DNA of 24,071 bases, taken from positions 2,496 through 26,566 of IMG/VR virus record IMGVR_UViG_3300030102_000801; one strand, written 5' to 3'. The notes under the pieces are model-generated. The model searched no databases. It saw only the letters and a list, made by a program, of their open reading frames with translations, and was not told where the DNA came from. Shown piece after piece: positions 1-8,444 of this stretch. The DNA comes from a virus. A program made the position numbers and the translations under genes. The stretch's first letter is position 1. Each line of letters begins with the position of its first letter.

Positions 1-2
1 GC

Positions 3-680
3 ACATCACAAGCATTAACTGTTGCTAGTGGTGGCACAGGAGATCAACAAAGTAGAGCAGTTCTTAATTTGACAGGTACGCTTGCAGGTTCTACTGCATT
101 AACATGTGAAGCAAATCCTAACTGGTACATAATAAAAGATGCTACAACAAGAGCTGGACATGCTTTAACATTTGGACCAGCAGGTGGCACAGCTGTAACA
201 CTTACATCTGGTGCAATACATTTAATTTACACTGACGGTACATCAGCGTTCCAAATACCAGAAAATTTAGCTAACATGGCATTATCAGGCACACTTACCG
301 TTACAGGCGATGTGTCATTTGATGGTGGTTCTTTTACATTTAACCAATCAGGTGCAGCAGTAGATGCTAGATTTGAAGGCGATACAGATCAAAATTTAAT
401 TATAACTGATGGTAGCACAGATCGTGTTGGTATGGGTATTGCAGCACCAAACGGTAAATTACATGTAAGACAATCTTCAGCTACAGGTGCACAACCTGTT
501 ATAGAATTAGAACAATTAGATCAAGACTATGCATTTACAAACTATGTAGGTACGTCAGCTGCTGACGCATCTAAAAGTATATCTTCTTCTACAGCAACAG
601 CAGGCAGTAAAGTTGGTGCAATAAGAATAAGAGTAAATGGTACAGAACGTTGGATAAGAATTTACGATAACGCAATATAG
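3..680 (+). CDS. Tail fibre protein, C-terminal part (5' end outside window)
   Basis: The frame is open from the first complete codon (base 3), so the gene enters from outside; the TTG at 69 is internal. The visible 225 residues are low in charge and rich in Thr, Ser, Gly and Ala, as in beta-rich trimeric fibres. An ASGGTG turn, common in phage fibre repeats, lies near the visible N-terminus. Around base 421 there is an RVGMGIAAPNGKLHV stretch, a variant of the VGIGT-x-P-x-KLHV motif of fibre and endosialidase-chaperone-type proteins. The last ~35 residues hold an IRIRVNGTERWIRIYDN end that looks like a small knob. It is the first gene of the visible virion module, and the next gene starts 8 bases later. 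Inferred role: receptor contact at the tail. The receptor cannot be read from sequence. Confidence 0.7.
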   Translation, partial: TSQALTVASGGTGDQQSRAVLNLTGTLAGSTALTCEANPNWYIIKDATTRAGHALTFGPAGGTAVTLTSGAIHLIYTDGTSAFQIPENLANMALSGTLTVTGDVSFDGGSFTFNQSGAAVDARFEGDTDQNLIITDGSTDRVGMGIAAPNGKLHVRQSSATGAQPVIELEQLDQDYAFTNYVGTSAADASKSISSSTATAGSKVGAIRIRVNGTERWIRIYDNAI

Positions 681-688
681 GAGCTTGA

Positions 689-2569
689 ATGTCGCTTATA
701 AAAATTCAAGTAGCGCCGGGTATAGATAAACAAAGCACCGAATATGGTGCTGAAGGACGTTGGATAGATTGTGACAATGTTCGTTTTAGATATGGTTTAC
801 CAGAAAAAATAGGTGGTTGGGCAAAAACAACTGCAGAAGCACTTGTTGGTGCAGCACGTGGTATTATAAATTGGTTTTCTCTTGATGGTGATCAATACTT
901 AATGACAGGCACAAACAAAAAATTGTATGTGTATCAAAATCAAGCTTTTCACGACATTACTCCAATACGTGCAAGTGGTGCATCTATTACAGAATTTACT
1001 ACCACTTCAGGATCTACAACAGTTACAGTTACAGATCCTACACACGGCGCAATAGAAGGTGATTTTGTCACTATATCTAGTGTGTCTGGTACAGCTAACG
1101 GTATTACGGCTAGTAATTTAGAAGGTGAATTTGAAATACAATCTGTAACAGATACAAACAATTATGTAATCACTGCCAAAGCAGCAGCTTCTGGTTCTGG
1201 TGCCAGTGGTAGAACTGGTACAGCAGAATATCAAATAAATACTAACCCTGCTTTTTCTTTATTAGGATATGGTTGGGGTGCAGGACCTTACGGAGGAGTG
1301 TCAGGAGGACCTGGTTGGAATAAATCTCGTGCAGCTCTTGCAGCACCAAACAGTGTGCAACTTGATTCTGGTAAATGGTCTTTAGATGCCTGGGGAGAGG
1401 ATATATTGGCACAACAACTTAACGGTAGTTTATATTATTGGGATACATCAGCTAGCACATCAACTGTGCAACGGGCAAACAGAACAGCAGTTTCTGGTGC
1501 ACCTACGTCTAGTAGGTTTGTATTGGTTTCTGGTACAGATAGACACGTTATTTGTTTTGGTACAGAAACAACAATAGGAACTGCGTCAACTAGAGATGAT
1601 ATGTTTCTCCGTTGGTCAGATCAAGAAGATCCAGCACAGTGGACACCAACTGCTACAAACACAGCTGGGTCACAAAGGCTTACAGATGGATCAAAACTTG
1701 TAACAGCAAAACGTTCACGTGGTGCTGTTCTTGTGTGGTCAGACACTGCATTGTATCAAATGCAATTGATTGGTGCGCCATTTGTATTTGGTTTTCAACA
1801 ATTAGGTTCTGCTTGTGGATGTGTGGGTTTACATGCAGCGGTGGAAACTAACGGTAGATCATTTTGGATGGGTAATGATTCTTTCTTCTTATTCGATGGT
1901 TCGGTACAAAAAATACCTTGTAGTGTAGAAGATTATGTATTTACAGACATAGACGAAGCATCACAAAAAGACACGTTTGCTGGTCTTAACACAGAGTTTA
2001 ATGAGGTAACTTGGTTTTACCCATCTAGTGGTTCTAATGTTATTAATAGATCTGTTACATATAATTATTTAGAAAATGTTTGGTATGTAGGCACACTAGC
2101 TAGATCATCATGGTTTGACAAAGGTGTTTATGGTTTCCCGCAAGCAACAGAATACGATGCAACTGATACAACATCTACGATTAGTACAATTACAGGTTTG
2201 ACTGCAGGTAGAAGTTTTTTATATAGTCATGAAAATGGTAACAATGCAGATGGAGCAGCCTTATCTTCATCGATTACATCAGGTGATTTTGTTATACCTG
2301 AAGCAGGGGAAAGGTTAATGTCTATAAAAAGATTTATACCTGATTTCAAAGATCAATTAGGTGATGTCAATGTAGAGTTAAACTTTAAACTATATCCGAG
2401 CTCCACGGCTACAACAAATGGTCCGTTTACAGTATCACCTACAACAACTAAAATAGATACACGTGCACGTGGTCGACAAGCTTCTTTAAAAATAACGAGT
2501 TCTGCTTTAAATACTAAATGGAGATATGGAACATATAGGGCAGATGTAACACAAGATGGTATGAGATAA
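689..2569 (+). CDS. Large virion structural protein, head-tail/DNA-stabilisation type
   Basis: The protein has 626 residues; AGGAG at 679-683 sits five bases before the ATG. The N-terminus carries a GRWIDCDNVRFRYGLPEKIG stretch (residues ~23-42), which I recognise from structural proteins of many uncultured marine podoviruses. The spaced W/Y/G-rich beta repeats over residues ~190-500 recall the propeller-like head-closure or tail-needle-proximal family (P22 gp10-like stabilisation proteins). Residues ~97-165 form an insertion with THGAIEGDFVTISS and a Thr/Val-rich beta pattern, resembling the FCCH-like beta domains often found in phage tail proteins. There are no membrane segments. Its position between the fibre and small structural genes supports a role in the head-tail or tail hub. 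A virion structural role is likely; the gp10-like assignment is inference. Confidence 0.62.
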   Translation: MSLIKIQVAPGIDKQSTEYGAEGRWIDCDNVRFRYGLPEKIGGWAKTTAEALVGAARGIINWFSLDGDQYLMTGTNKKLYVYQNQAFHDITPIRASGASITEFTTTSGSTTVTVTDPTHGAIEGDFVTISSVSGTANGITASNLEGEFEIQSVTDTNNYVITAKAAASGSGASGRTGTAEYQINTNPAFSLLGYGWGAGPYGGVSGGPGWNKSRAALAAPNSVQLDSGKWSLDAWGEDILAQQLNGSLYYWDTSASTSTVQRANRTAVSGAPTSSRFVLVSGTDRHVICFGTETTIGTASTRDDMFLRWSDQEDPAQWTPTATNTAGSQRLTDGSKLVTAKRSRGAVLVWSDTALYQMQLIGAPFVFGFQQLGSACGCVGLHAAVETNGRSFWMGNDSFFLFDGSVQKIPCSVEDYVFTDIDEASQKDTFAGLNTEFNEVTWFYPSSGSNVINRSVTYNYLENVWYVGTLARSSWFDKGVYGFPQATEYDATDTTSTISTITGLTAGRSFLYSHENGNNADGAALSSSITSGDFVIPEAGERLMSIKRFIPDFKDQLGDVNVELNFKLYPSSTATTNGPFTVSPTTTKIDTRARGRQASLKITSSALNTKWRYGTYRADVTQDGMR

Positions 2570-2739
2570 TGGCACAGATAAATATACCTAGACTACCACA
2601 AGCTCCGCAGGAGTATAGTAAAAATCAGATAGATCAAATGATACAATCATTAGATTTGTTAATACAATTATTAAACAGTTCTTACACACCTGAAACGTTA
2701 AGAGAAGAGGACGAGGCTATTGCCTGGTTTTTAAGTTAA
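2569..2739 (+). CDS. Small 56-aa conserved-looking structural-module protein
   Basis: The ORF begins at an ATG that overlaps the stop of the preceding gene (TAATG) and ends in a TAA that overlaps the ATG of the next gene in the same way, so it fits exactly between its neighbours. The 56 residues begin MAQINIPRLPQAPQEYSKNQ, continue into an amphipathic helix (IDQMIQSLDLLIQLLNSS) and end acidic (REEDEAIAWFLS). There is no signal peptide or membrane segment. Exact translational coupling on both sides and the absence of in-frame stops in an AT-rich stretch make it a real gene. I recall similar very short proteins at this position in marine podovirus genomes, but no function is known to me; a small virion or assembly component is possible. 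Confidence 0.72.
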   Translation: MAQINIPRLPQAPQEYSKNQIDQMIQSLDLLIQLLNSSYTPETLREEDEAIAWFLS

Positions 2740-3044
2740 TGGCTAATACATATAAAAGAGTAGTATCTACATTGACTAGCACAGGAGATAATAGTGTTTA
2801 TACTTGTCCTACAGCTACAACCTCATTAATAAAGGGAGTAAAAGTGTTTAATGATACAGGTGGTGCAGCACAAATTAGTATGAAAGTCAATGCAATAGAG
2901 ATAGAAAGAGAGGCTAGTTTAGCTTCTAAAGCCACAAAATCCTTTGTTTCTGGCACAGATGTGTTAGAGGCAGCGGATGTACTAAAAATTAACACAAACG
3001 TACAACCAGTTAACGTGTATGTAACTTTTTTGGAGATATCATAA
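2739..3044 (+). CDS. Small beta-rich structural-module protein
   Basis: The protein has 101 residues and its start overlaps the preceding stop by one base (TAATG). It alternates short hydrophobic and Thr/Ser-rich segments (for example LIKGVKVFNDTGGAAQISMK) and ends VNVYVTFLEIS, which suggests a compact beta-sandwich. There is no membrane segment and no Cys-based site except one Cys near residue 23. Location among tail and head-tail genes suggests a minor virion or tail-completion protein. I do not recognise a named family. Its stop marks the end of the first tightly packed block and is followed by a 40-base gap, one of only four real gaps in the window. Confidence 0.6.
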   Translation: MANTYKRVVSTLTSTGDNSVYTCPTATTSLIKGVKVFNDTGGAAQISMKVNAIEIEREASLASKATKSFVSGTDVLEAADVLKINTNVQPVNVYVTFLEIS

Positions 3045-3047
3045 TGA

Positions 3048-3076
3048 TTGAAAATACACAAAATACTTGCTATAAG
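3048..3076 (+). promoter_or_regulatory. Candidate sigma70-type promoter with extended -10
   Basis: TTGAAA at 3048-3053, a 17-base spacer and TATAAG at 3071-3076 preceded by TGc (3068-3070). The -35 box and spacing are identical to those of the strong promoter before 14519. The predicted start (~3083) falls after the AAGGAG ribosome site of the next gene, so a transcript from here would either be leaderless for that gene or serve mainly the genes beyond it. That awkward geometry keeps confidence modest. Confidence 0.4.
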
Positions 3077-3084
3077 GAGAGATT

Positions 3085-3333
3085 ATGCCTATAAATGATG
3101 ACGGAGTAGTAGAGTACGTCGAGATCAACGGAGAAAAGGTACCAAAGATCGTTGTTCCGGCTGAAATAACTATTACAAACACTGTAACAGGACAGGAATA
3201 CGGGTCGGCTAAAGAAGCTGATGACGATGTTGCTAACCCTGCAACTGACACTAAAGCAGAACACATTAGACAAGATGTAGTTATTAGTGCAGCAATTCAC
3301 AAAATACTAGAGGGTAAAGCAGGAGAAGTATAA
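3085..3333 (+). CDS. Small acidic structural-module protein, unknown
   Basis: The protein has 82 residues; a clear AAGGAG at 3074-3079 lies before the ATG. It is acidic, with an N-terminal VEYVEINGEKVPKIVVPAEI segment that looks like a short beta hairpin, a middle rich in Ala, Asp and Lys, and a C-terminal helix (AAIHKILEGKAGEV). No family recognised. The stop overlaps the next ATG (TAATG), so it is coupled to the Gly-rich virion protein downstream. It could be a small virion, scaffold or chaperone-like protein; the sequence does not decide. Confidence 0.55.
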   Translation: MPINDDGVVEYVEINGEKVPKIVVPAEITITNTVTGQEYGSAKEADDDVANPATDTKAEHIRQDVVISAAIHKILEGKAGEV

Positions 3334-4547
3334 TGCATCCATTATTATTAGCAGCGTTGATTGGAGGCGGAGTTGGCGGAGGTTCAGCATACATACAAGG
3401 TAGAGATCCATTAAAAGGTGCACTTATAGGTGCAGCAACTGGTGCAGCTACATCAGGATTAGGAAGCATGTTTGCTCCAGCAGCAACAAGTGCGAAAGAA
3501 GCAGCCTTAAGAGAAGCATTAGCTTCAAATATTAAATCTCAAGTTCCTGGTCAAATCGCCGGATCAGTAACACAACAAGCAGCAAAACAAGCAGCATTAA
3601 GTCAAATAGGTAAAGAAACATTTAAAGATCAATTTAAAAATGCATTAACAGGACAATTTGGAACTAAAGGTTTAGGTAACTATGCTTACGGTATACTACC
3701 AAGTGCATCAGCTGCAGGTGAATTTTTATTTAATCCACGTGATGAAGAAAATCCTACAAGAGGATACAGACCCCCGCTCAATATGTTTTATGGTCGTAAC
3801 CCTGATAGGTTTGGTTTTGGTGAATTTTTTGATCCTGATAGAATAAAAGAAATATACGAAGACAAAGACGATCCTTATTACTATCCAGAAGGTTTTGCGG
3901 GAGGTGGTATAGCTTCTCTTAGACCAAGATATGCAGAGGGAGAAGATGTAAGTTTTACGCAAAGCACACAATTTAGTGGCCTTGCAGCGAAAGCAGCAGA
4001 ATATTTACAAGATGCTGGCATAGAACCAACTGTTGAAAATGTAAACGAAGTAATAGAACAAGTTATGGCACAGCAAACAGAAAAACCATACGAACCATTA
4101 ACTGGTTTGGCTGGTCAATTACAAACAATGACTCAACAATATGCAACTCCAATTGGTTCAGGACAGAAAACAATGGAAGGTGCACAACAACAAGGTATGG
4201 AAAGAGCTCAAATGAACATGGGCGGAGATCCAAGAAGAGTGTATCAAGAAGGTGGAGCTAGTATGCCTATGTCTCCTATGTTACCTACAGGTGATTTAGA
4301 CATGCGACCAGGCGGAGAGTCAGTGGGCCCAGGAACCGGGACATCTGATGATATACCAGCAATGTTAAGTGATGGAGAATTTGTTATGACAGCGAAAGCT
4401 GTAGAGGGAGCTGGAGGAGGAGATCGTGAAGTAGGATCTCAACGTATGATGAAGATGATGCGTAACTTCGAACAAGGTGGACAACCTTCACCGGAGTCAC
4501 AAGGACTAGGTTCAATGCAACAAAGTATGTTAGGAGGTATGGCGTGA
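3333..4547 (+). CDS. Gly/Ala-rich virion-associated protein with glycine-zipper N-terminus
   Basis: The protein has 404 residues. Residues ~3-47 form a hydrophobic Gly/Ala-rich stretch (LLLAALIGGGVGGGSAYIQG, then GALIGAATGAATSGLG) of glycine-zipper type, which could insert into or pack against membranes. The middle is Gln/Ala-rich and helical. Near residue 190 there is GFAGGGIASLRPRYAEG, and near residue 340 DDIPAMLSDGEFVMTAKAV, a motif I associate with C-terminal regions of tail or virion proteins in marine phages. Met- and Gly-rich tracts follow to the end. Coupled at both ends (TAATG before; GTGA after). Likely a tail or ejection-related virion component; the exact role is unknown. Confidence 0.55.
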   Translation: MHPLLLAALIGGGVGGGSAYIQGRDPLKGALIGAATGAATSGLGSMFAPAATSAKEAALREALASNIKSQVPGQIAGSVTQQAAKQAALSQIGKETFKDQFKNALTGQFGTKGLGNYAYGILPSASAAGEFLFNPRDEENPTRGYRPPLNMFYGRNPDRFGFGEFFDPDRIKEIYEDKDDPYYYPEGFAGGGIASLRPRYAEGEDVSFTQSTQFSGLAAKAAEYLQDAGIEPTVENVNEVIEQVMAQQTEKPYEPLTGLAGQLQTMTQQYATPIGSGQKTMEGAQQQGMERAQMNMGGDPRRVYQEGGASMPMSPMLPTGDLDMRPGGESVGPGTGTSDDIPAMLSDGEFVMTAKAVEGAGGGDREVGSQRMMKMMRNFEQGGQPSPESQGLGSMQQSMLGGMA

Positions 4548-4810
4548 CAACATTTGCGGCAATAGGTAAAGCAATAGTAGCAGCAAAAAAAGCTGGTAAA
4601 CCTTTAAGTTCAGTGGATTTAGGAAAATTTGACCCAAAGGTTGCATCAAAAAGAAAAACTCTTGCTGACGCAATTAAGAAAGCACCTAAATCAAGAAGAA
4701 AAGCTATGGATAGACATCCAGAAAAATTTTCTATTTTTGATAAAAAAGAAAGAAAAATGTTAGGAAAGAGACAAAACTACAAGAGAGGTGGAAGAACAAG
4801 AGGGAGATAG
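4544..4810 (+). CDS. Very basic Lys/Arg-rich small protein
   Basis: The protein has 88 residues and starts at a GTG that overlaps the preceding TGA (GTGA). I count 18 Lys and 10 Arg against 7 Asp plus Glu, a net charge of about +21. An N-terminal helix (FAAIGKAIVAAKKAGK) is followed by a Lys-rich segment and an Arg/Gly end (KRGGRTRGR). There are no Cys residues and no membrane segment. The composition fits a nucleic-acid-binding or DNA-compacting protein packaged with the genome, or a basic virion protein; I do not recognise a family. The stop TAG shares its last base with the GTG start of the acetyltransferase downstream, so the two are translationally coupled. Confidence 0.6.
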   Translation: MTTFAAIGKAIVAAKKAGKPLSSVDLGKFDPKVASKRKTLADAIKKAPKSRRKAMDRHPEKFSIFDKKERKMLGKRQNYKRGGRTRGR

Positions 4811-5262
4811 TGAAGTGGGATTTTGTAACAGATAAAGATATACAATCTTTACTGCAATTAACAGTTGATACATACAAGGAGTCTGAATGGAGTGATACTG
4901 ACTGGGATATAAAAAAGATAGAGCGTATGTTGTATCGAGCGATCAATGAACCTCATCAATTTTTTATCAAAGCCGAACAAGGTGGTAAAATAATTGGATA
5001 TCTTTTAGCTCACTACCAGGATTACTTTCACAATGATGACTTATTTGCAACTGAAGATTTTATATACGTTGTCCCTTCAAAACGTGGAGGAGCAACAGCA
5101 CTCAAGATGATGAAATTATTCATCAATTGGGCAAAAGGAGTAGGAGTAAAGGAGATTTATTTTGAACCATCTGTTAACAAACAAGATATTAAAAAATATG
5201 ATGCCTTTGCAAAAAAATTAGGTATGAAAGAATATTGTAAACACTATAGGATTAAAGTATGA
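4810..5262 (+). CDS. GNAT-family N-acetyltransferase
   Basis: The protein has 150 residues, a normal length for a single GNAT domain. GTG start overlapping the previous stop. Seen: a beta-strand pair FFIKAEQGGKIIGYLLAHYQ (~51-70), then EDFIYVVPSKRGGATALKMM (~82-101), which holds the R-x-x-G-x-A acetyl-CoA pyrophosphate-binding loop of motif A, and a C-terminal AFAKKLGMKEYCKHYRIKV, the usual GNAT ending. The fold is expected to transfer acetyl groups from acetyl-CoA to an amine. The substrate is unknown; the immediately upstream protein is exceptionally Lys-rich and coupled, which makes it a candidate. GNAT genes inside virion modules are known in marine phages. Confidence 0.82.
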   Translation: MKWDFVTDKDIQSLLQLTVDTYKESEWSDTDWDIKKIERMLYRAINEPHQFFIKAEQGGKIIGYLLAHYQDYFHNDDLFATEDFIYVVPSKRGGATALKMMKLFINWAKGVGVKEIYFEPSVNKQDIKKYDAFAKKLGMKEYCKHYRIKV

Positions 5263-6122
5263 GTAGACCATCGCCGGCACCAATGCCACCTGACGTAACA
5301 ACTCAAACGCAATACGTACGTGAAGCACCTGAAATAGAAGCTCGTAAACTGGGCTTGATGGACACTGCTAGACAGCTAGCAGAAACAGGGTTAAGCATTC
5401 CTACTCAACAAGTTGCTGGATTTACCGGTAATCAACAAGATGCTTTCCAAAGACAACAACAAGGTTTGGGAACTTTTCAACCATTTATAGATGATGCTCA
5501 ATCAATGGCTTATGCTTCTGCAGTTAATCAATATGATCCAAATTCATATCAAAATTTTTTAAATCCATTTCAAGATTTTGTAACAAAAGGAATAGAGGAT
5601 CAATTTGCAAAAGCTCAAAATGCAGCTAACATACAAGCTTCAAAAGCAGGAGCTTTTGGAGGAGCACGACAAGGAATTCAATCAGCTGAATTAGCTAATC
5701 AACAAGCACAAGCAGTTGGTTCATCATTAGCTCAAAATTTTGGCATGGCACAACAAGCAGCCATGTCTGATTTTCAAGCACAACAGCAACGTTTACAAAG
5801 AGGCGCACAGCTAGCCGCTGGATTAGGACAACAGCAGCAACAACAGCAAGCAGCCGACGTTACAGGACTACTGCAAACAGGTACATTACAACAACAAAGA
5901 GACCAGATGGAAAAGGATGCACAATTCAAACAACAAATGGCACAGATATACGAACCATATCAACGTGTTGGTTTTGTGTCGGATATATTCCAAGGATCAC
6001 CTACAAGTGCTTCTTCCTTAACCATGTCTACAGCTCCAGGGACTAACCCGTTAGCACAGGCTGTAGGAGCTGGTATTACAGGTTTGGCAGCATATCAAGG
6101 ATTTGCCAATCAAAAAAATTAG
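5259..6122 (+). CDS. Gln/Ala-rich internal virion protein, possible ejection protein
   Basis: The protein has 287 residues, starting with an ATG that overlaps the upstream TGA (ATGA). It has a Pro-rich N-terminus, then a long Ala/Gln-rich helical region with a QASKAGAFGGARQGIQSAEL segment and a run of seven Gln (around base 5830), and a small hydrophobic Gly/Ala C-terminus (NPLAQAVGAGITGLAAYQG). Composition and size recall the first, smallest member of podovirus ejection sets (T7 gp14-like, P22 gp7-like), and it precedes two very large virion proteins as in those phages. No sequence-level homology to gp14 was seen, so the ejection role is positional inference. The seven-A run at its end does not lead to a longer fusion frame. 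Confidence 0.55.
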   Translation: MSRPSPAPMPPDVTTQTQYVREAPEIEARKLGLMDTARQLAETGLSIPTQQVAGFTGNQQDAFQRQQQGLGTFQPFIDDAQSMAYASAVNQYDPNSYQNFLNPFQDFVTKGIEDQFAKAQNAANIQASKAGAFGGARQGIQSAELANQQAQAVGSSLAQNFGMAQQAAMSDFQAQQQRLQRGAQLAAGLGQQQQQQQAADVTGLLQTGTLQQQRDQMEKDAQFKQQMAQIYEPYQRVGFVSDIFQGSPTSASSLTMSTAPGTNPLAQAVGAGITGLAAYQGFANQKN

Positions 6123-6128
6123 GGTCTA

Positions 6129-8444
6129 ATGAAAAAAGTATTAGACAGATCAATGTTTAACAATAGACCAAAACGTTGGATTGGTGGCCCTATTTTAAAA
6201 TACAGTTCTAAAATAGCTAGAATAGGTGACACTGGTATAGGAAATAGAGTTGGTGATGCAATAGATAAAATTGATAAATTTGATTTAGGGTATGATAGAT
6301 ACAAAGGACCAGTTCCTCTAAACGCAAACAAAGGTTTTATTAGAGAAGCAATAATGCCTACAAGAAAAAGTGGTAAGGTTGCCACTTTAGGTTCTTATGG
6401 ACTTGTAGGATATGAAGCTCTTAAACCAGATGTTGCTGAAACAAAAGTACAAGAAAGTGTAGTTACAGATGATAACAATGTCATATCTAGTGAAACAATA
6501 AAAAATAAAAATATTACAACAAAAATAAAAGATGCCGCAGATAAAGTAACAACTGCAATCACAGGTCAACCAAACACTAACAAAGAAGAAAATTTTCAAG
6601 GTGGTAATGTTTTATCAGGAGACATATTTGCAACAAAAAATGAAGCACCTGATAACACAGTAGCTGCAGCAGAAAGCAATGACAACTTAAATATGTCTGG
6701 TCAATTTTCTCCATATCTGAATCCATCAAACGCAGGAGAAACAGCAGAGTTAGAAAAAATTGACATGACAAAGGTAACAGCTCTCAAAGAACAATTAAAA
6801 ATGTTACTTGGAGATACAGGTCAAAGACAAGATAATCTAAATTTATTGTTTCAATTAGGGTCAGCTTTGATGACAGGTAAAACATTAAAAGGTGGATTAG
6901 CGGGTTTCTTTGATGTTGCAGGTCAAGCAGGTTTAACTGTGTTACCACAAATGCTAGCTGCTTCTGAAAGAAGAAATGCTAGAGATCAAGAACTAGCACT
7001 TGCAGCTTTTGAATTAGTAAACGAACAACAAAATAAAGATCCTGCGTTTGGTGAAGGTAAAGGAACAATGATTTACCCTCACAAAATATCTTACAAAATG
7101 AACGAAGATGGTACTTTCTTTAAAGATGAAAATGATCAATTTGTTGCAATAGGATACACTCCTATTGGTTCAGGTTTTGGATTTAGTAAAGATCTACAAT
7201 CAAAAGCTATGATGGATGCCAATGCTTCACTATCAGCTCAAGGATTGCCACCACTGTTTACTTTATTAGATGCTGCTACAACAGGTGAGTCAGGAGCATT
7301 TGGTGCATTTGGTGTAGGTGAGTTTGGTGCAGAATCAAAATCTGGAAGAGATGAAAAAGAAAAATATGCTTCTGTGTTGGAAAGAGGTTTACCTAAAATT
7401 GCTGAGATGCTTAACTTTGTTACAATGTATGGCACAGATGGCACATTTAATTCTGATAAATATATAGGTCCAACTGGTTTATTTGCAGAGAAAGCAAGAC
7501 AAGTTTTAGCACCATGGGAACAAATAGCTGCTATCGCACCTTGGATGGGTAATAGTGAAGCAGAAGTTGGTAATAGCATGGCTAAACAATATGCTGAGGC
7601 TTTTGATCAATTAGAAAATTATTGGATGCAAAATATTGATAGTGACAATGGTAGATTGGTAGATGTATTTGAAACAGATAAATTAAACACGGATGGTACA
7701 TTTACAGACACAGAAGGTATTTATGCAGGGCAAACATTTACGTATCGTGACGAAGGTGGTAATTTAAGAACAGGCACTACTCAAGTTGGTGATATATATG
7801 AAACACCACTATCAATAAGAATTAAAATAGGTGCGCAACAATCACCTTGGAAAGAAGGTACTGTTGGTATCATGGAACAATACAAAAACCAAATTGGTAT
7901 GGTTGTTGCTCGTTACAAACAGCCTACTGGTCGTCTACTTGCTGACACAATTGCAGATTCAAAAAGAGATGTAGATTTAACACCAGGTTTCTTCTCAAAT
8001 CCAAACGACATTGTAAACAGACAATTTAGATATTTTAAAAATTTCTTAGAAGATTGGGTTCGTAACACTAGAGATGCTGGTATTGAAGTTACTCCAGAAT
8101 TGATAGATAAAAGATTTGGCGCAGCAGATGGATCAGGTGGTGGATTAGCTTTGATTAATAGAGCAATTACACAGTACAACATCTGGGGACTGTTAAAAGA
8201 ATCTCAAACAAATACGGCTATACTACCATCTTATGGCACATGGATTAAATTTCCTGGTGCTGTTTATCCTGGTGATGAAAATGGTAGCACGTTACAATCT
8301 ATAATAGATGGATTTAAAGAAGGTATAGAAGGTAGTGCTCAATCAGGCATAGACATGGGCAGTGGTTACTATGATGTTCCTGACGATTTTGATGCAGGTG
8401 AATACATAGATAACTATTTTGAACAATTGGATACTTTACAATAA
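6129..8444 (+). CDS. Large internal virion protein (771 aa), possible ejection protein
   Basis: The ATG lies six bases after the previous stop; no strong ribosome site is seen (GGGTCT precedes it). The N-terminal ~90 residues are basic; residues ~90-200 are Asn/Thr/Lys-rich and look disordered. Residues ~215-300 carry a helical segment with LFQLGSALMTGKTLKGGLAG and FFDVAGQAGLTVLPQMLAAS, which could be a membrane-active or packing helix pair. The remainder is mixed alpha/beta with many Gly and Asp turns, and the C-terminus is acidic. No enzymatic motif is visible. The size is close to T7 gp15 (747 aa) and it occupies the middle place of a three-gene set. The next gene starts at an overlapping TAATG. 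A virion role is likely; ejection is inferred. Confidence 0.55.
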   Translation: MKKVLDRSMFNNRPKRWIGGPILKYSSKIARIGDTGIGNRVGDAIDKIDKFDLGYDRYKGPVPLNANKGFIREAIMPTRKSGKVATLGSYGLVGYEALKPDVAETKVQESVVTDDNNVISSETIKNKNITTKIKDAADKVTTAITGQPNTNKEENFQGGNVLSGDIFATKNEAPDNTVAAAESNDNLNMSGQFSPYLNPSNAGETAELEKIDMTKVTALKEQLKMLLGDTGQRQDNLNLLFQLGSALMTGKTLKGGLAGFFDVAGQAGLTVLPQMLAASERRNARDQELALAAFELVNEQQNKDPAFGEGKGTMIYPHKISYKMNEDGTFFKDENDQFVAIGYTPIGSGFGFSKDLQSKAMMDANASLSAQGLPPLFTLLDAATTGESGAFGAFGVGEFGAESKSGRDEKEKYASVLERGLPKIAEMLNFVTMYGTDGTFNSDKYIGPTGLFAEKARQVLAPWEQIAAIAPWMGNSEAEVGNSMAKQYAEAFDQLENYWMQNIDSDNGRLVDVFETDKLNTDGTFTDTEGIYAGQTFTYRDEGGNLRTGTTQVGDIYETPLSIRIKIGAQQSPWKEGTVGIMEQYKNQIGMVVARYKQPTGRLLADTIADSKRDVDLTPGFFSNPNDIVNRQFRYFKNFLEDWVRNTRDAGIEVTPELIDKRFGAADGSGGGLALINRAITQYNIWGLLKESQTNTAILPSYGTWIKFPGAVYPGDENGSTLQSIIDGFKEGIEGSAQSGIDMGSGYYDVPDDFDAGEYIDNYFEQLDTLQ

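Noticed and set aside
5820-5850. CAG/CAA repeat tract as a DNA repeat element
   Set aside because: Codes for seven Gln inside a Gln-rich protein; mixed codons suggest protein-level composition.
6110-6135. Seven-A run at the end of the Gln-rich gene as a frameshift site
   Set aside because: Both shifted frames stop within a few codons.
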